Notes: generated by a model from the sequence alone, not told the origin. A DNA stretch of 38,829 nt from Candidatus Flemingiibacterium merdigallinarum (GCA_904386005.1 CAJFKR010000016.1:1-38829); one strand, 5' to 3'. Counted from the first letter of the stretch, positions 7,376 to 15,265 are shown. A program made the numbers and translations.

Positions 7376-7440
7376 TAACGTGAGTTCGACATAGCTTTTT
7401 GGCTTGATTCAGTGTTATAATTTCAATCGAATTCACGTTA
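7376..7440. repeat. 65-bp miniature inverted-repeat element
   Basis: TAACGTGAGTTCGA (7376-7389) and TCGAATTCACGTTA (7427-7440) are inverted repeats with one mismatch, which is a G-T pair in RNA. The same ends bound the 317-bp element at 18402-18718. Just beyond the right end both loci continue with AATATCATG, offset by one base. An extended -10-like TGTTATAAT lies inside (7413-7421). It lies in the convergent gap between the TIM-barrel gene and gapA. Confidence 0.75.
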
Positions 7441-7492
7441 GAATATCATGCCGTCAAAATCACAAAGAAATATCTTACAGGTTTCACCTGAC

Positions 7493-7525
7493 AAAAAGAC
7501 CTGACAGTCATATGACTGTCAGGTC
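7493..7525 (-). terminator. Intrinsic terminator of gapA
   Basis: A perfect 28-bp palindrome (7498-7525, 14-bp arms) follows the gapA stop codon by about 30 bases on the minus strand. Directly after the stem the minus strand reads TTTTT (7493-7497). On the plus strand the T-run is weaker, so it mainly serves gapA but may also stop transcription arriving from the TIM-barrel gene. Confidence 0.85.
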
Positions 7526-7556
7526 GATTTTGCATTATATCAAGCCGGCAAATCGC

Positions 7557-8606
7557 TTATGCAAGCTCTGCGAAGTACTTGATGGTGCGAACCATCTGGC
7601 TGGTGTAGGAGTTCTCGTTGTCGTACCACGAAACGACCTGTACCTGATAGGTGTCGTCGTCGATCTTCGAAACCATGGTCTGGGTAGCGTCGAAGAGCGA
7701 GCCGTAACGCATACCGATAACGTCGCTCGATACGATCTGATCCTCGTTGTAGCCGAACGAAGCCGAAGCAGCTGCCTTCATAGCTGCGTTGATGCCTTCC
7801 TTGGTTACGTCCTTGCCCTTAACGACCGCGGTGAGGATGGTGGTCGAACCGGTGCAGACCGGAACGCGCTGTGCCGAACCGATGAGCTTGCCGTTCAGCT
7901 CAGGGATAACGAGACCGATAGCCTTAGCCGCGCCGGTGGAGTTCGGAACGATGTTAGCTGCGCCTGCGCGAGCACGGCGGAGGTCACCCTTTCTGTGCGG
8001 ACCGTCGAGGATCATCTGGTCGCCGGTGTAAGCGTGGATGGTCGACATGATACCACTCTGGATAGGAGCGTAGTCGTTGAGCGCCTTAGCCATAGGAGCG
8101 AGGCAGTTGGTGGTGCAGGAAGCGGCCGAGATGATCTGGTCGTCCTTGGTCAGAGTCTTTTCGTTTACGCTGAATACGATGGTCTTGAGGTCGTTGCCGG
8201 CCGGAGCGGAGATGACAACCTTCTTCGCGCCCGCGGTGATGTGAGCCATCGACTTTTCCTTAGAGGTGTAGAAGCCGGTGCACTCGAGAACTACGTCGAC
8301 GTCGAGAGCGCCCCACGGGCATTCCTTAGCGTCCTTGATAGCGTAGATCTTGATTTCCTTGCCGTCTACGATGATTGCGCCGGGCTCGGTATCGGTAGCT
8401 TCCTTGGAATCAACCGTGTGCAGACCCTCGCCGATCTTGCCGCAGTAGCCGCCCTGAGCGGTGTCGTACTTCAACAGGTGAGCGAGCATTGCCGGGCTGG
8501 TGAGGTCGTTGATAGCGACTACTTCATAGCCCTCCGCGCCGAACATCTGACGGAAAGCCAGACGGCCGATACGACCGAAGCCGTTAATAGCAACTTTAAC
8601 AGACAT
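7557..8606 (-). CDS. gapA: Glyceraldehyde-3-phosphate dehydrogenase, type I
   Basis: GAPDH oxidises glyceraldehyde 3-phosphate with phosphate and NAD+ to 1,3-bisphosphoglycerate in glycolysis. The protein has 349 residues. It shows the Rossmann start [15 protein letters not shown] (residues 5-19), Asp34 in AINDLT as expected for NAD preference, the catalytic Cys154 in [18 protein letters not shown] around the catalytic His, and the C-terminal [16 protein letters not shown] 8606 is chosen because GGAGG lies 6-7 bases upstream and it gives the standard N-terminus; the TTG at 8621 is part of the ribosome binding site. The gene is monocistronic, with a promoter candidate at 8644-8673 and a strong terminator at 7493-7525. 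Other glycolytic genes (pgk, tpiA) are not next to it. Confidence 0.97.
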   Translation of the reverse strand: MSVKVAINGFGRIGRLAFRQMFGAEGYEVVAINDLTSPAMLAHLLKYDTAQGGYCGKIGEGLHTVDSKEATDTEPGAIIVDGKEIKIYAIKDAKECPWGALDVDVVLECTGFYTSKEKSMAHITAGAKKVVISAPAGNDLKTIVFSVNEKTLTKDDQIISAASCTTNCLAPMAKALNDYAPIQSGIMSTIHAYTGDQMILDGPHRKGDLRRARAGAANIVPNSTGAAKAIGLVIPELNGKLIGSAQRVPVCTGSTTILTAVVKGKDVTKEGINAAMKAAASASFGYNEDQIVSSDVIGMRYGSLFDATQTMVSKIDDDTYQVQVVSWYDNENSYTSQMVRTIKYFAELA

Positions 8607-8643
8607 GATAACATCCTCCAAAATATATATTAATTTTCAAGCG

Positions 8644-8673
8644 AATATAATTGTGTACCAAGACGGCTGTTAA
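8644..8673 (-). promoter_or_regulatory. Putative gapA promoter
   Basis: On the minus strand TTAACA (8673-8668) is followed by an 18-base spacer and TATATT (8649-8644). It lies about 40 bases upstream of the gapA start. The match is moderate. Confidence 0.4.
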
Positions 8674-8940
8674 TTCTTTAACGCTCGCTTCAGTACATCT
8701 ACAATAATTGTACCGCATTTTCCGCTTTATTACAAGAGGTTTTTGCAAAATTTATTAAAATTGTTACATTAAATTTATATCTTGCCGGATTATCCACGCC
8801 TTTGACACACGAAGGCGCGATTCTGTCAGGTGAGTATACGGCGGCGTCGACAGCGGCGCGGCGGCAGTGTGTGGCAAATTGAACAAAATTGTCAGCGGAA
8901 ATTTGTTTAGCGGACAGTTTGCGTGATTTTATAAAAGGCA

Positions 8941-8969
8941 TTGACGTAGGTCAATATTTATAGTATAAT
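8941..8969 (+). promoter_or_regulatory. Promoter of the VTC-DUF4956-CotH operon
   Basis: TTGACG (8941-8946), a 17-base spacer and TATAAT (8964-8969) form a near-consensus promoter. The start point would be near 8976, leaving a leader of about 47-53 bases. A GTAGGTCAATA overlap in the spacer shows no clear operator. The rest of the 8607-9022 divergent gap holds only the gapA promoter. Confidence 0.8.
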
Positions 8970-9022
8970 ATTTCAAAATCCAACTGTTCGAGGTCTTATA
9001 AAGACGCGTCGGCGTATCGGGG

Positions 9023-10036
9023 GTGATTTTGCTGAGCGAACGCTGTGAATACAAATTTCCGATGACAAAGGAAGTCGCGCTGGCTATACTGCCGGAGATT
9101 TCCGCGCGGATTCCGCCCGACACGAACGGAGGCGGGAAGCCGTATACCGTCTCAAGTCTTTACTTCGACGACGAGTCGCGCACGCTGTATCACCAGACCT
9201 ATGACCGCGAGACATACCGTGTCAAGCTCCGGCTGCGGGTCTACGGAAATGACAACGGTGATACCTCCGATTCTTTTTTCGAAATAAAATCCAAGCTGCT
9301 CGGCCGCTCGACAAAGGAGCGTCTGCGTCTGCCGCTGAGTGAGAACGACGCTCTGTGGCAGGGCAGTATCAATCCGGCGGCGTCATATCTCGTATCGGGC
9401 GATCTGCCGCGGCTGACCACTCCGGAGCCGGACTATATAGGATTGTCAACGCGAAATGATGTCAGTCCGCGCGCGGTCGACACGGCGGTGTCGGTCGCGA
9501 CAGGCGGCGGTTCGGTTCGGTCGGACGGCAATCCGGTGCAGTTGGATAGCAAACCGGTTCGGTCGGACGGCAATCCGGTTCGGTCGGACGGCAATCCGAT
9601 TCAATCGGATAACAATCCGGTTCGATTGGACGGCAAGACGAACACCGACGCCGTGCGGCAGAGTCTCGCGTCGCTGATATACACAAGCAGGCTGCTGCCG
9701 ACGTCGGTCGTCTCATATGAACGGCTGGCGTTCGCCGACCCGGGCGAGGCGAGGCTGCGCGTAACTTTCGACTCTGCGCTGAGGATACGCACAGACCGGC
9801 TCGATCTGCGGCTGGGCACCGGCGGCATTCCGGTCATGCCGGACGACTGCTGTGTAATGGAATTGAAGAGCTGCGAGAACATTCCCACATGGATAACAAA
9901 GCTGCTGTACAAATATCGACTTTCAAACCGCTCTTACTCGAAATACGGTCAGACACCCCTCGGTTTCGCGCGACCCGAGACCTGCTTTACCGGCTTACAC
10001 GAAGCGGAAAACAGTTATTATAACGAATTCGCTTAA
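9023..10036 (+). CDS. VTC-domain protein (polyphosphate polymerase-like)
   Basis: VTC domains belong to the triphosphate tunnel metalloenzymes; in yeast Vtc4 this domain makes polyphosphate from ATP. The strands lining the tunnel are visible: ERCEYKFPM near the N-terminus, YTVSSLYFDDES, YRVKLRLRVYG, DSFFEIKSKLLGRSTKERL, SYERLAFADPGEARLRVTFD and CVMELKSCENIPTWITKLL, with alternating Lys/Arg/Glu as expected. An insertion of six 7-residue repeats (RSDGNPV type, about residues 166-207) interrupts the domain between the two halves of the tunnel. The start is uncertain: GTG 9023 opens the frame, but GGGGGTGAT (9019-9027) is well spaced for TTG 9029. A DUF4956 membrane protein and a CotH-kinase lipoprotein follow 27 bases on, and this trio looks like one operon. 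Polyphosphate synthesis by the bacterial member is inferred, not shown. Confidence 0.85.
   Translation: MILLSERCEYKFPMTKEVALAILPEISARIPPDTNGGGKPYTVSSLYFDDESRTLYHQTYDRETYRVKLRLRVYGNDNGDTSDSFFEIKSKLLGRSTKERLRLPLSENDALWQGSINPAASYLVSGDLPRLTTPEPDYIGLSTRNDVSPRAVDTAVSVATGGGSVRSDGNPVQLDSKPVRSDGNPVRSDGNPIQSDNNPVRLDGKTNTDAVRQSLASLIYTSRLLPTSVVSYERLAFADPGEARLRVTFDSALRIRTDRLDLRLGTGGIPVMPDDCCVMELKSCENIPTWITKLLYKYRLSNRSYSKYGQTPLGFARPETCFTGLHEAENSYYNEFA
9518..9643 (+). repeat. 21-bp in-frame minisatellite in the VTC gene
   Basis: Six 21-bp units begin at 9518, 9539, 9560, 9581, 9602 and 9623. Units 1, 3 and 4 are nearly identical and the others more diverged. They encode RSDGNPV-like heptapeptides. The insertion lies in a surface region between conserved strands of the VTC domain. 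Confidence 0.9.
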
Positions 10037-10063
10037 AATATAACGATTACAGGAGAAACTGAC

Positions 10064-10756
10064 ATGAACGACATATTCGGAGGTGTACTCCAAAGTCTCA
10101 AGCAGATAAATACCGGCGCGGTGCTGTTTGACATAGTCCTGACTTCGGTCGTGAGTATCGCGCTCGGACTTTTGATCACGCTGTTCTACGCCTATATGAA
10201 CAGAAAGAAGGGCTTCACAATCGAATTCGCGGTGACGCTTATCTCGATCTGCTCGGTCATCGCGCTGATAATCGCGGTCATCGGCACCAACATCGCGAGC
10301 GCGTTCAGCCTTGCCGGCATTATGTCGGTCGTGCGCTTCCGCTCAATGGGGCAGAAAACGTCCGACATCGCGTTCATCTTCATCTCGATGGCGACCGGTC
10401 TCACGGTCGGACTCGGGCTGATAGTTCCCGCGCTCGCGTTTGTGGTCGTAGTCGGTGTGCTGTTAAATCTGATAGTCTACCTCGCCGCGCGCGTGAGACC
10501 CGAGACAAGGCTACTTAAAATCTGTGTGCCCGAGTCGATGTCCTTTGCCGGACAGTTCGACGATATCTTCAAAAAATACGCGCTGACCTACGACCTGAAA
10601 CGGGTGCGGCTGATAAGCTCGGGCACAATAATGGAGCTCGCGTATACGGTCACGCTCTCCGACCTTGCGAAGGTCGAGGCTCTGATGGGCGAGGTGCGCG
10701 AGCGCAACCGCAACTTCAACGTCACCCTGATGTATGAGGCGGACGAGGTCGAATGA
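10064..10756 (+). CDS. DUF4956 membrane protein
   Basis: The 230-residue protein has the DUF4956 architecture. There are about four membrane segments in the first 145 residues (ILTSVVSIALGLLITLFYA, FAVTLISICSVIALIIAVIG, a SLAGIMSVVRFRS loop, GLTVGLGLIVPALAFVVVVG) and a soluble C-terminal domain of about 80 residues. The conserved SLAGIMSVVRFRSMGQKTSD loop is characteristic. Its biochemical function is unknown. It sits between the VTC-domain gene (27 bases upstream) and the CotH gene, with which it shares an ATGA overlap, so translational coupling is likely. One inference is that it anchors the VTC polymerase at the membrane or moves its product. AGGAGA precedes the ATG by 6 bases. Confidence 0.88.
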   Translation: MNDIFGGVLQSLKQINTGAVLFDIVLTSVVSIALGLLITLFYAYMNRKKGFTIEFAVTLISICSVIALIIAVIGTNIASAFSLAGIMSVVRFRSMGQKTSDIAFIFISMATGLTVGLGLIVPALAFVVVVGVLLNLIVYLAARVRPETRLLKICVPESMSFAGQFDDIFKKYALTYDLKRVRLISSGTIMELAYTVTLSDLAKVEALMGEVRERNRNFNVTLMYEADEVE

Positions 10757-13464
10757 AGCGGTCGGATTTTTACATGGCTTCTGCCATTATGCGAAAAGCC
10801 GCGGCGGTCGTATTTGTCATTGCGGCTGCCTGTCTTGCCGCCTGCTCGCAGGGCGGCGGCGCGCCCGAGCTTATTTTTTCCGACCCGCCCGGGATATACC
10901 AGTCGCGCTTCTCGCTCTATGTCACAAATCCGGACAGCTCGCTCACGCTCTACTACACGACCGACTGCTCGAATCCCACGCCCGACTCGAATCTGTATGA
11001 CAGTGACAAGGGCATCAGCCTCGCCTATCGCGGCGGCGGGCGCAGCGACCCGTCGAGCGTCAACATAATCCGTGTCGCGGCGTTCGACTCGGACGGAAAT
11101 CAGGTCGGCGAGACGCTGACCGGCACATACATACTGTCGGATGTGCCCGAGGTGCGCTACACGACGATGATAGTGTCCATAGTCTGTGAGCCGGACGACT
11201 TGTATGACTACGAGCGGGGCATAATGGTCGAGGGAAAGGTTCGCGACGAGTTTTTGGCGAATCGTCCCGCCTACTGGCCCGACGGCAACCCGCAGCTCGC
11301 GAACTTCTTCATGAGCGGGCGCGAATGGGAGCGTCCGGCGCACGTCGAGTTCTACTCGCAGACCGGTGAGTTAATGCTCGCCGAGGATATTGGTATCCGC
11401 GTGTCGGGCGGCTACAACCGGCAGAACGAGGTGAAGTCGCTGCGGCTCTTCGCGCGCTACGACTACGCGGACAAGAATGTGATGAGCTATGATTTTTACC
11501 CCGGGCTCAAAAGCCTGACCGGAGTTCCGGTCGGCGACTTCAAGTCGCTGATACTGCGAAGCGGCAGCAACAACATCTGGAATTCTATGGTGCAGACGCA
11601 GTTTCTGATGCAGCTCGGCGAGGACGTCGGGCTCGACACCATGCACTACCGTCCGGTCTGCGTGTATCTGAACGGCAAGTACTACGGCTATATGGCAATG
11701 GTCGAGGATTACAGCCCGACCTACTTCGAGACTCACTACAATATCGACGCCGACAGCATTACCTGCGTCAACGGCTCGGCCGAGCTGTGGGGCGAACGGG
11801 TCTGGGAGCTTGACAACGGGGACGAGAGCGAATTTAATGAATTCAAGCACATGATGAACTACATTATCACGCTCAATATGCGCGACGAGGAATACTACCA
11901 AAAGGCGTCGGAGATGCTCGACCTTGACAATTTCATCCGGTATATGTGCTTCGAGGGCTACATCGCGAACAGCGACTGGCCGCAGAACAACGTCCGGGTC
12001 TGGCGGTACAACAACGGCGAGACCGAGCGCGAAGACAAATATAATCCCGACGCCGAGGTGTACGGCGAGGACGGGCGCTGGCGGTTTTTACTCAAGGACC
12101 TCGACCTCGCCGCCGGCTACGGCGACGCGGTCGAGACGAACATATTCTCGCGGCTGGACAGCGACGACGGCGGTCTGCGGCTGAACGCGGTATTCAAGAG
12201 CCTGTTCCGCAACGCCGACTTCCGCAATCGTGTGTTCTGCTTCATGTGCGACCTTATTTCGGACACGATGAAGCCCGAGAATGTGGGCGCGGCGCTCGGC
12301 GAGGTCGCGGCGAGCGCGCTCGGCGAGATGCGCTATTTCACGAAGTCCTACGGGGTTTCGGGCGGCTCGAACGAGGCGTGGCAGAATCACCTCGCGACTC
12401 CGATGAGCTTCTTTGCGCGGCGGTACGACATCGTCAGGGAGCAGCTCGCCGACGAGTACGACTCGGTCTGGGCGAATCTTTCGGTCAGGGTCGACGGAGA
12501 GGGCAGAGTCGGTGTGAACACGCTGAATATCGACGGTGAGGCTGAGCTTTCGTATCTCGTCGGGCTGAAAGTGTCGGTGACGGCGACTCCCGCCGACGGC
12601 TGGAAGTTAAAATCGCTGACAGTCGACGGAAAGCCGGTCGAGCTTGAAGAAGTCGACGGCGAGCTGTGCGGAGAATTCATGGTCGCGAGCCGGAATCCGG
12701 AGCTCGAGGTTGTATTCGAGCCGGACAGCGGCTATGTGCGGCCCGAGGGTCGGCTGGTGATAAACGAGCTTAAGTACAACCATCCGCGTATCGGCGACTA
12801 CACCGACCTTGTCGAGATATACAACGGCACGGACGCGCCGGTATATCTGAAAGGATATACGCTTGTCAAGGAGGGCAAGCGGAGCGACGGCTCTGACGAC
12901 CGCGACGAGTGGGTATTTCCGGCGGCGACGCTCGGCGCGGGCGAGTATATGGTCATAGCCTGTGACAATATCGGCACGAAGAAGCTGCAGGTCGACTACC
13001 ACGCGTCGTTCGCGATTGGCGTCGGCGACAAGCTGACCCTGTACGACCGCTACGGCGAAAAGGTCGACAGCGTCAAGCTGCCCGAGTGCAACAACTTTGT
13101 CGTATTGGCGCGCGACGAGCTCGGCGAGTGGTACTACGAGCCATACAGCAGCTTCGGCGAGCCGAACATAGAGTCGGGCGGCTACGAGCTGACGAGCGTG
13201 ATCGATTCGAACGCGTTCGGCAAGTTCATACACGACGGCAGGTTTATTGACGACCTCGCCGAGCCGGACGGAGACGGCAGCTACACGATAACGCTCGATT
13301 CACTGCGCGAGCATTTCGGCTCCGACCGGGTCGAGCGGCACATGGAGCTGCTCGAGAGTGCGAGGGTCTCCGGCGGCTACGACCTCGACAAGGCGCTCGC
13401 GGTGCTGGACTACCACAGGTTTTATATAGAAACGCTTGATTCGAGTTTGCTGTTGAGATATTGA
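10753..13464 (+). CDS. CotH-kinase lipoprotein with lamin-tail domain
   Basis: The 903-residue product begins with a lipoprotein signal (Arg-rich start, hydrophobic stretch and LAAC lipobox with Cys at about residue 31), so it is probably anchored outside the membrane. A chitobiase-like beta domain (about 38-125, LTLYYTTDCSNPTPDS) precedes the CotH kinase domain (about 205-560). In that domain SGGYNRQNEVKSLRLFAR and the metal-binding KDLDLAAGYGD (near 447) match CotH, an atypical kinase that phosphorylates spore-coat proteins in Bacillus. A small beta domain (about 575-660) and a lamin-tail domain (about 668-800, LVINELKYNHPRIGDYTDLVEIYN region) follow. The C-terminal 80 residues resemble nothing I know. 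The ATG overlaps the DUF4956 stop codon. The target is unknown; the extracellular location suggests modification of surface or secreted proteins, possibly using polyphosphate-related chemistry. Confidence 0.88.
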   Translation: MKRSDFYMASAIMRKAAAVVFVIAAACLAACSQGGGAPELIFSDPPGIYQSRFSLYVTNPDSSLTLYYTTDCSNPTPDSNLYDSDKGISLAYRGGGRSDPSSVNIIRVAAFDSDGNQVGETLTGTYILSDVPEVRYTTMIVSIVCEPDDLYDYERGIMVEGKVRDEFLANRPAYWPDGNPQLANFFMSGREWERPAHVEFYSQTGELMLAEDIGIRVSGGYNRQNEVKSLRLFARYDYADKNVMSYDFYPGLKSLTGVPVGDFKSLILRSGSNNIWNSMVQTQFLMQLGEDVGLDTMHYRPVCVYLNGKYYGYMAMVEDYSPTYFETHYNIDADSITCVNGSAELWGERVWELDNGDESEFNEFKHMMNYIITLNMRDEEYYQKASEMLDLDNFIRYMCFEGYIANSDWPQNNVRVWRYNNGETEREDKYNPDAEVYGEDGRWRFLLKDLDLAAGYGDAVETNIFSRLDSDDGGLRLNAVFKSLFRNADFRNRVFCFMCDLISDTMKPENVGAALGEVAASALGEMRYFTKSYGVSGGSNEAWQNHLATPMSFFARRYDIVREQLADEYDSVWANLSVRVDGEGRVGVNTLNIDGEAELSYLVGLKVSVTATPADGWKLKSLTVDGKPVELEEVDGELCGEFMVASRNPELEVVFEPDSGYVRPEGRLVINELKYNHPRIGDYTDLVEIYNGTDAPVYLKGYTLVKEGKRSDGSDDRDEWVFPAATLGAGEYMVIACDNIGTKKLQVDYHASFAIGVGDKLTLYDRYGEKVDSVKLPECNNFVVLARDELGEWYYEPYSSFGEPNIESGGYELTSVIDSNAFGKFIHDGRFIDDLAEPDGDGSYTITLDSLREHFGSDRVERHMELLESARVSGGYDLDKALAVLDYHRFYIETLDSSLLLRY

Positions 13465-13497
13465 TACTTCGCTGAGATACAGTTTTATCGTGAGATA

Positions 13498-13646
13498 AGA
13501 GTGGTCTCCCGGCTTCGCAGAAGCCGGGAGAGAGTGGACATGACTTTGCCTTCAGCAAAGTCATGTGAGTGGCGTCCCGCTTCGCGGGACAGAGTGGTCT
13601 CCGCTTCGCGGAGAGCTATGGTAGAAATTTGCCGGAGGCAAATTTC
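13498..13646 (+). repeat. Left hairpin array (five hairpins with AGAGTGG feet)
   Basis: Five perfect palindromes follow each other. They are 13505-13531 (12-bp arms, GCA loop), 13538-13566 (12-bp arms, CTTCA loop), 13574-13590 (7-bp arms, TTC loop), 13598-13614 (7-bp arms, TTC loop) and 13624-13646 (10-bp arms, GGA loop). The first four are directly preceded by AGAGTGG or TGAGTGG (13498, 13531, 13566, 13591). The fifth has GCTATGGTA instead. Stem sequences differ, so these are not copies of one sequence but of one layout. The array starts 34 bases after the CotH stop codon. Confidence 0.92.
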
Positions 13647-13872
13647 AAGCTGGGTCGTATGTGATTATTCCTATATGAAATCGGGCGGAGATATATATGG
13701 GCGGAGATGTATATATGAAGCGAGCGCGGCGGGGGATTGATTGCCGGTTGCTCCAATGCGCGGTCGATTGTGCTGATGATTGCCGTCATGCGCGGTCGAT
13801 TATACTAACAATAATTATCACTATCCTATACGGTCAATGTCCATACAGGAGCAATCAACAAACAGCGGCAGT
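13647..13872. other. Core between the two facing hairpin arrays
   Basis: These 226 bases have no credible gene; open frames here run on into the hairpins and lack family features. They hold two internal duplications: GGGCGGAGATRTATAT occurs twice (about 13683 and 13699), and ATGCGCGGTCGATT occurs twice exactly (13756-13769 and 13788-13801). The right part is AT-rich. No promoter with both boxes is convincing. Confidence 0.6.
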
Positions 13873-14030
13873 GAAATTCGCCTCCGGCGAATTTCTTCCG
13901 CAGCTCTCCGACCTCGCTTCGCGAGGTCGGAGACCACTCTTTCCCGCGCAGCGGGAAACCACTCTCCACTCTCTCACAGCTTCGGCGAAGCCGAAGCTGT
14001 GAGACCACTCTTGTATTGTGAGCCCACTCT
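13873..14030 (-). repeat. Right hairpin array, mirror orientation
   Basis: Four perfect palindromes: 13873-13895 (10-bp arms, TCC loop), 13905-13933 (13-bp arms, TTC loop), 13940-13958 (8-bp arms, GCA loop) and 13972-14004 (15-bp arms, GAA loop). The spacer CCACTCT, the complement of the left array's foot, occurs at 13934, 13959, 13966, 14005 and 14024. Read on the minus strand each outer hairpin again has AGAGTGG at its 5' foot. The innermost hairpin follows GCTGCGGAA and has the stem GAAATTCGCC, closely matching the innermost hairpin of the left array. The whole region 13498-14030 is therefore two arrays pointing at each other. Confidence 0.92.
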
Positions 14031-14080
14031 TAAATAGAGCACCAAATAAAAAATAATGTAGTAATGAAAGGATTAACGCT

Positions 14081-15190
14081 ATGCAAAAATATGATGTCGC
14101 GGCTTATATATGGCCGTCCTATACCGGAGACGAACCGAGATCCCGTCAGTTCTGGCCCGAGGGGATCGGCGAGTGGCAGTCGGTCAAGAACTCGGTCAGA
14201 AAAACTCCCGACTACTTCTGGAACCGCAAGCCCTTGTGGGGATACGTCAACGAGGCCGACCCGTATGTAATGGAGAGCCAGATATCCTGCGCGCATGATC
14301 ACGGCGTCAACGTGTTCATCTACGACTGGTACTGGTACGACCGCAGACCCTTCCTCGAGCAGTGCCTCGATAACGGCTACCTCGGCGCGAAGAACAACGA
14401 CCTCGTCAAGTTCTATATAATGTGGGCAAACCACGACGCGAACAACACCTGGAACATCAATCTGTCGGACGACTTCAGCTCGACGGTCATCTGGGAGGGC
14501 TCGCAGCCGCGCGATGAGTTCGAGAAGGTCGTTCACCGGATAATCGAGAAGTATTTCTCGCATCCGTCGTATTATAAAATCGACGGCAAGCCGGTGTTCA
14601 TGTTCTACGACCTGCGCAATCTTGTAAAGGGTCTCGGAGGAGCGGATGAAGCCGCGCGCGCACTCGAATGGTTCCGCAGCGAGACGGTTAAGGCGGGCTT
14701 CCCCGGACTGCACCTGCAGGCCGCGGCGTGGGTGATAAACGGCACGAACCTTTCGGGCGTCGATTCGGTCGGCGGCGGTCTTTCAAAGGCGCAGTTCGAG
14801 TCGCTCGGCTTCGACAGCGTGACGCACTATCAGTTCGCGCACTTCACCGACATGAACCGCGACTACCTCGACATACTCAAGGATGTGCAAAAGCAGTACG
14901 ACACAATCGACCAGAATTACTCGAATATCTACTTCCCGCACGTCTCGATCGGCTGGGACAACAACCCGCGCTACAAGCGGTTCGGCGGAGCGGTGACGAG
15001 AAACAACACGCCCGAAAATTTCGAGGCCGCGCTCCGCATGGCGAAGGATTACGTCGACGCGCACCCGAATCAGCCGAAGCTCGTGACGGTCAACAGCTGG
15101 AACGAGTGGACCGAGACGAGCTACCTCGAGCCGGACGACCTCTACGGCTACGGCTACCTTGAGGCGGTCAAGCGCGTATTCGGGGAGTAA
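14081..15190 (+). CDS. GH99-like (WbsX-type) glycosidase
   Basis: The 369-residue product matches the glycosyl-hydrolase 99-like/WbsX family, a TIM barrel related to endo-alpha-mannanases and often found with polysaccharide-handling genes. Typical motifs are the N-terminal AAYIWPSYTGDEP, the INVFIYDWYWY-type strand (residues about 78-87), KPVFMFYDLRNL, and the C-terminal catalytic-like NSWNEWTETSYLEPD followed by YGYGYLEAV (about 338-362). It is close to the usual domain length and has no signal peptide, so it should be cytoplasmic. The precise substrate is unknown; a mannan-, xylan- or rhamnose-rich oligosaccharide is possible given the neighbouring rhamnosidase and arabinofuranosidase. AAAGGA lies 9 bases before the ATG. 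The gene follows the hairpin-array region, where no clear promoter is seen. Confidence 0.8.
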   Translation: MQKYDVAAYIWPSYTGDEPRSRQFWPEGIGEWQSVKNSVRKTPDYFWNRKPLWGYVNEADPYVMESQISCAHDHGVNVFIYDWYWYDRRPFLEQCLDNGYLGAKNNDLVKFYIMWANHDANNTWNINLSDDFSSTVIWEGSQPRDEFEKVVHRIIEKYFSHPSYYKIDGKPVFMFYDLRNLVKGLGGADEAARALEWFRSETVKAGFPGLHLQAAAWVINGTNLSGVDSVGGGLSKAQFESLGFDSVTHYQFAHFTDMNRDYLDILKDVQKQYDTIDQNYSNIYFPHVSIGWDNNPRYKRFGGAVTRNNTPENFEAALRMAKDYVDAHPNQPKLVTVNSWNEWTETSYLEPDDLYGYGYLEAVKRVFGE

Positions 15191-15265
15191 AATCGGATTC
15201 ATAAATTCAGTCAAAACACAGCTTGCCATCTCATGGCATTAATTATCCCGTTGATGCCGCTATCG

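Noticed and set aside
7404-7421. Complete promoter inside the 65-bp element
   Set aside because: TATAAT is present, but the nearest TTGATT is too close to serve as a -35 box.
7404-8633. Long plus-strand open frame of 409 codons
   Set aside because: It lies antisense to gapA, whose minus-strand product has every GAPDH motif. The plus frame has no family features.
13697-14002. Possible small gene across the array core
   Set aside because: The frame runs through four hairpins and encodes repeat-derived residues; no ribosome binding site or family similarity.
13498-14030. CRISPR array
   Set aside because: There is no constant repeat with variable spacers of equal length; the constant part is only AGAGTGG, the variable parts are palindromes of different length, and no cas gene is near.
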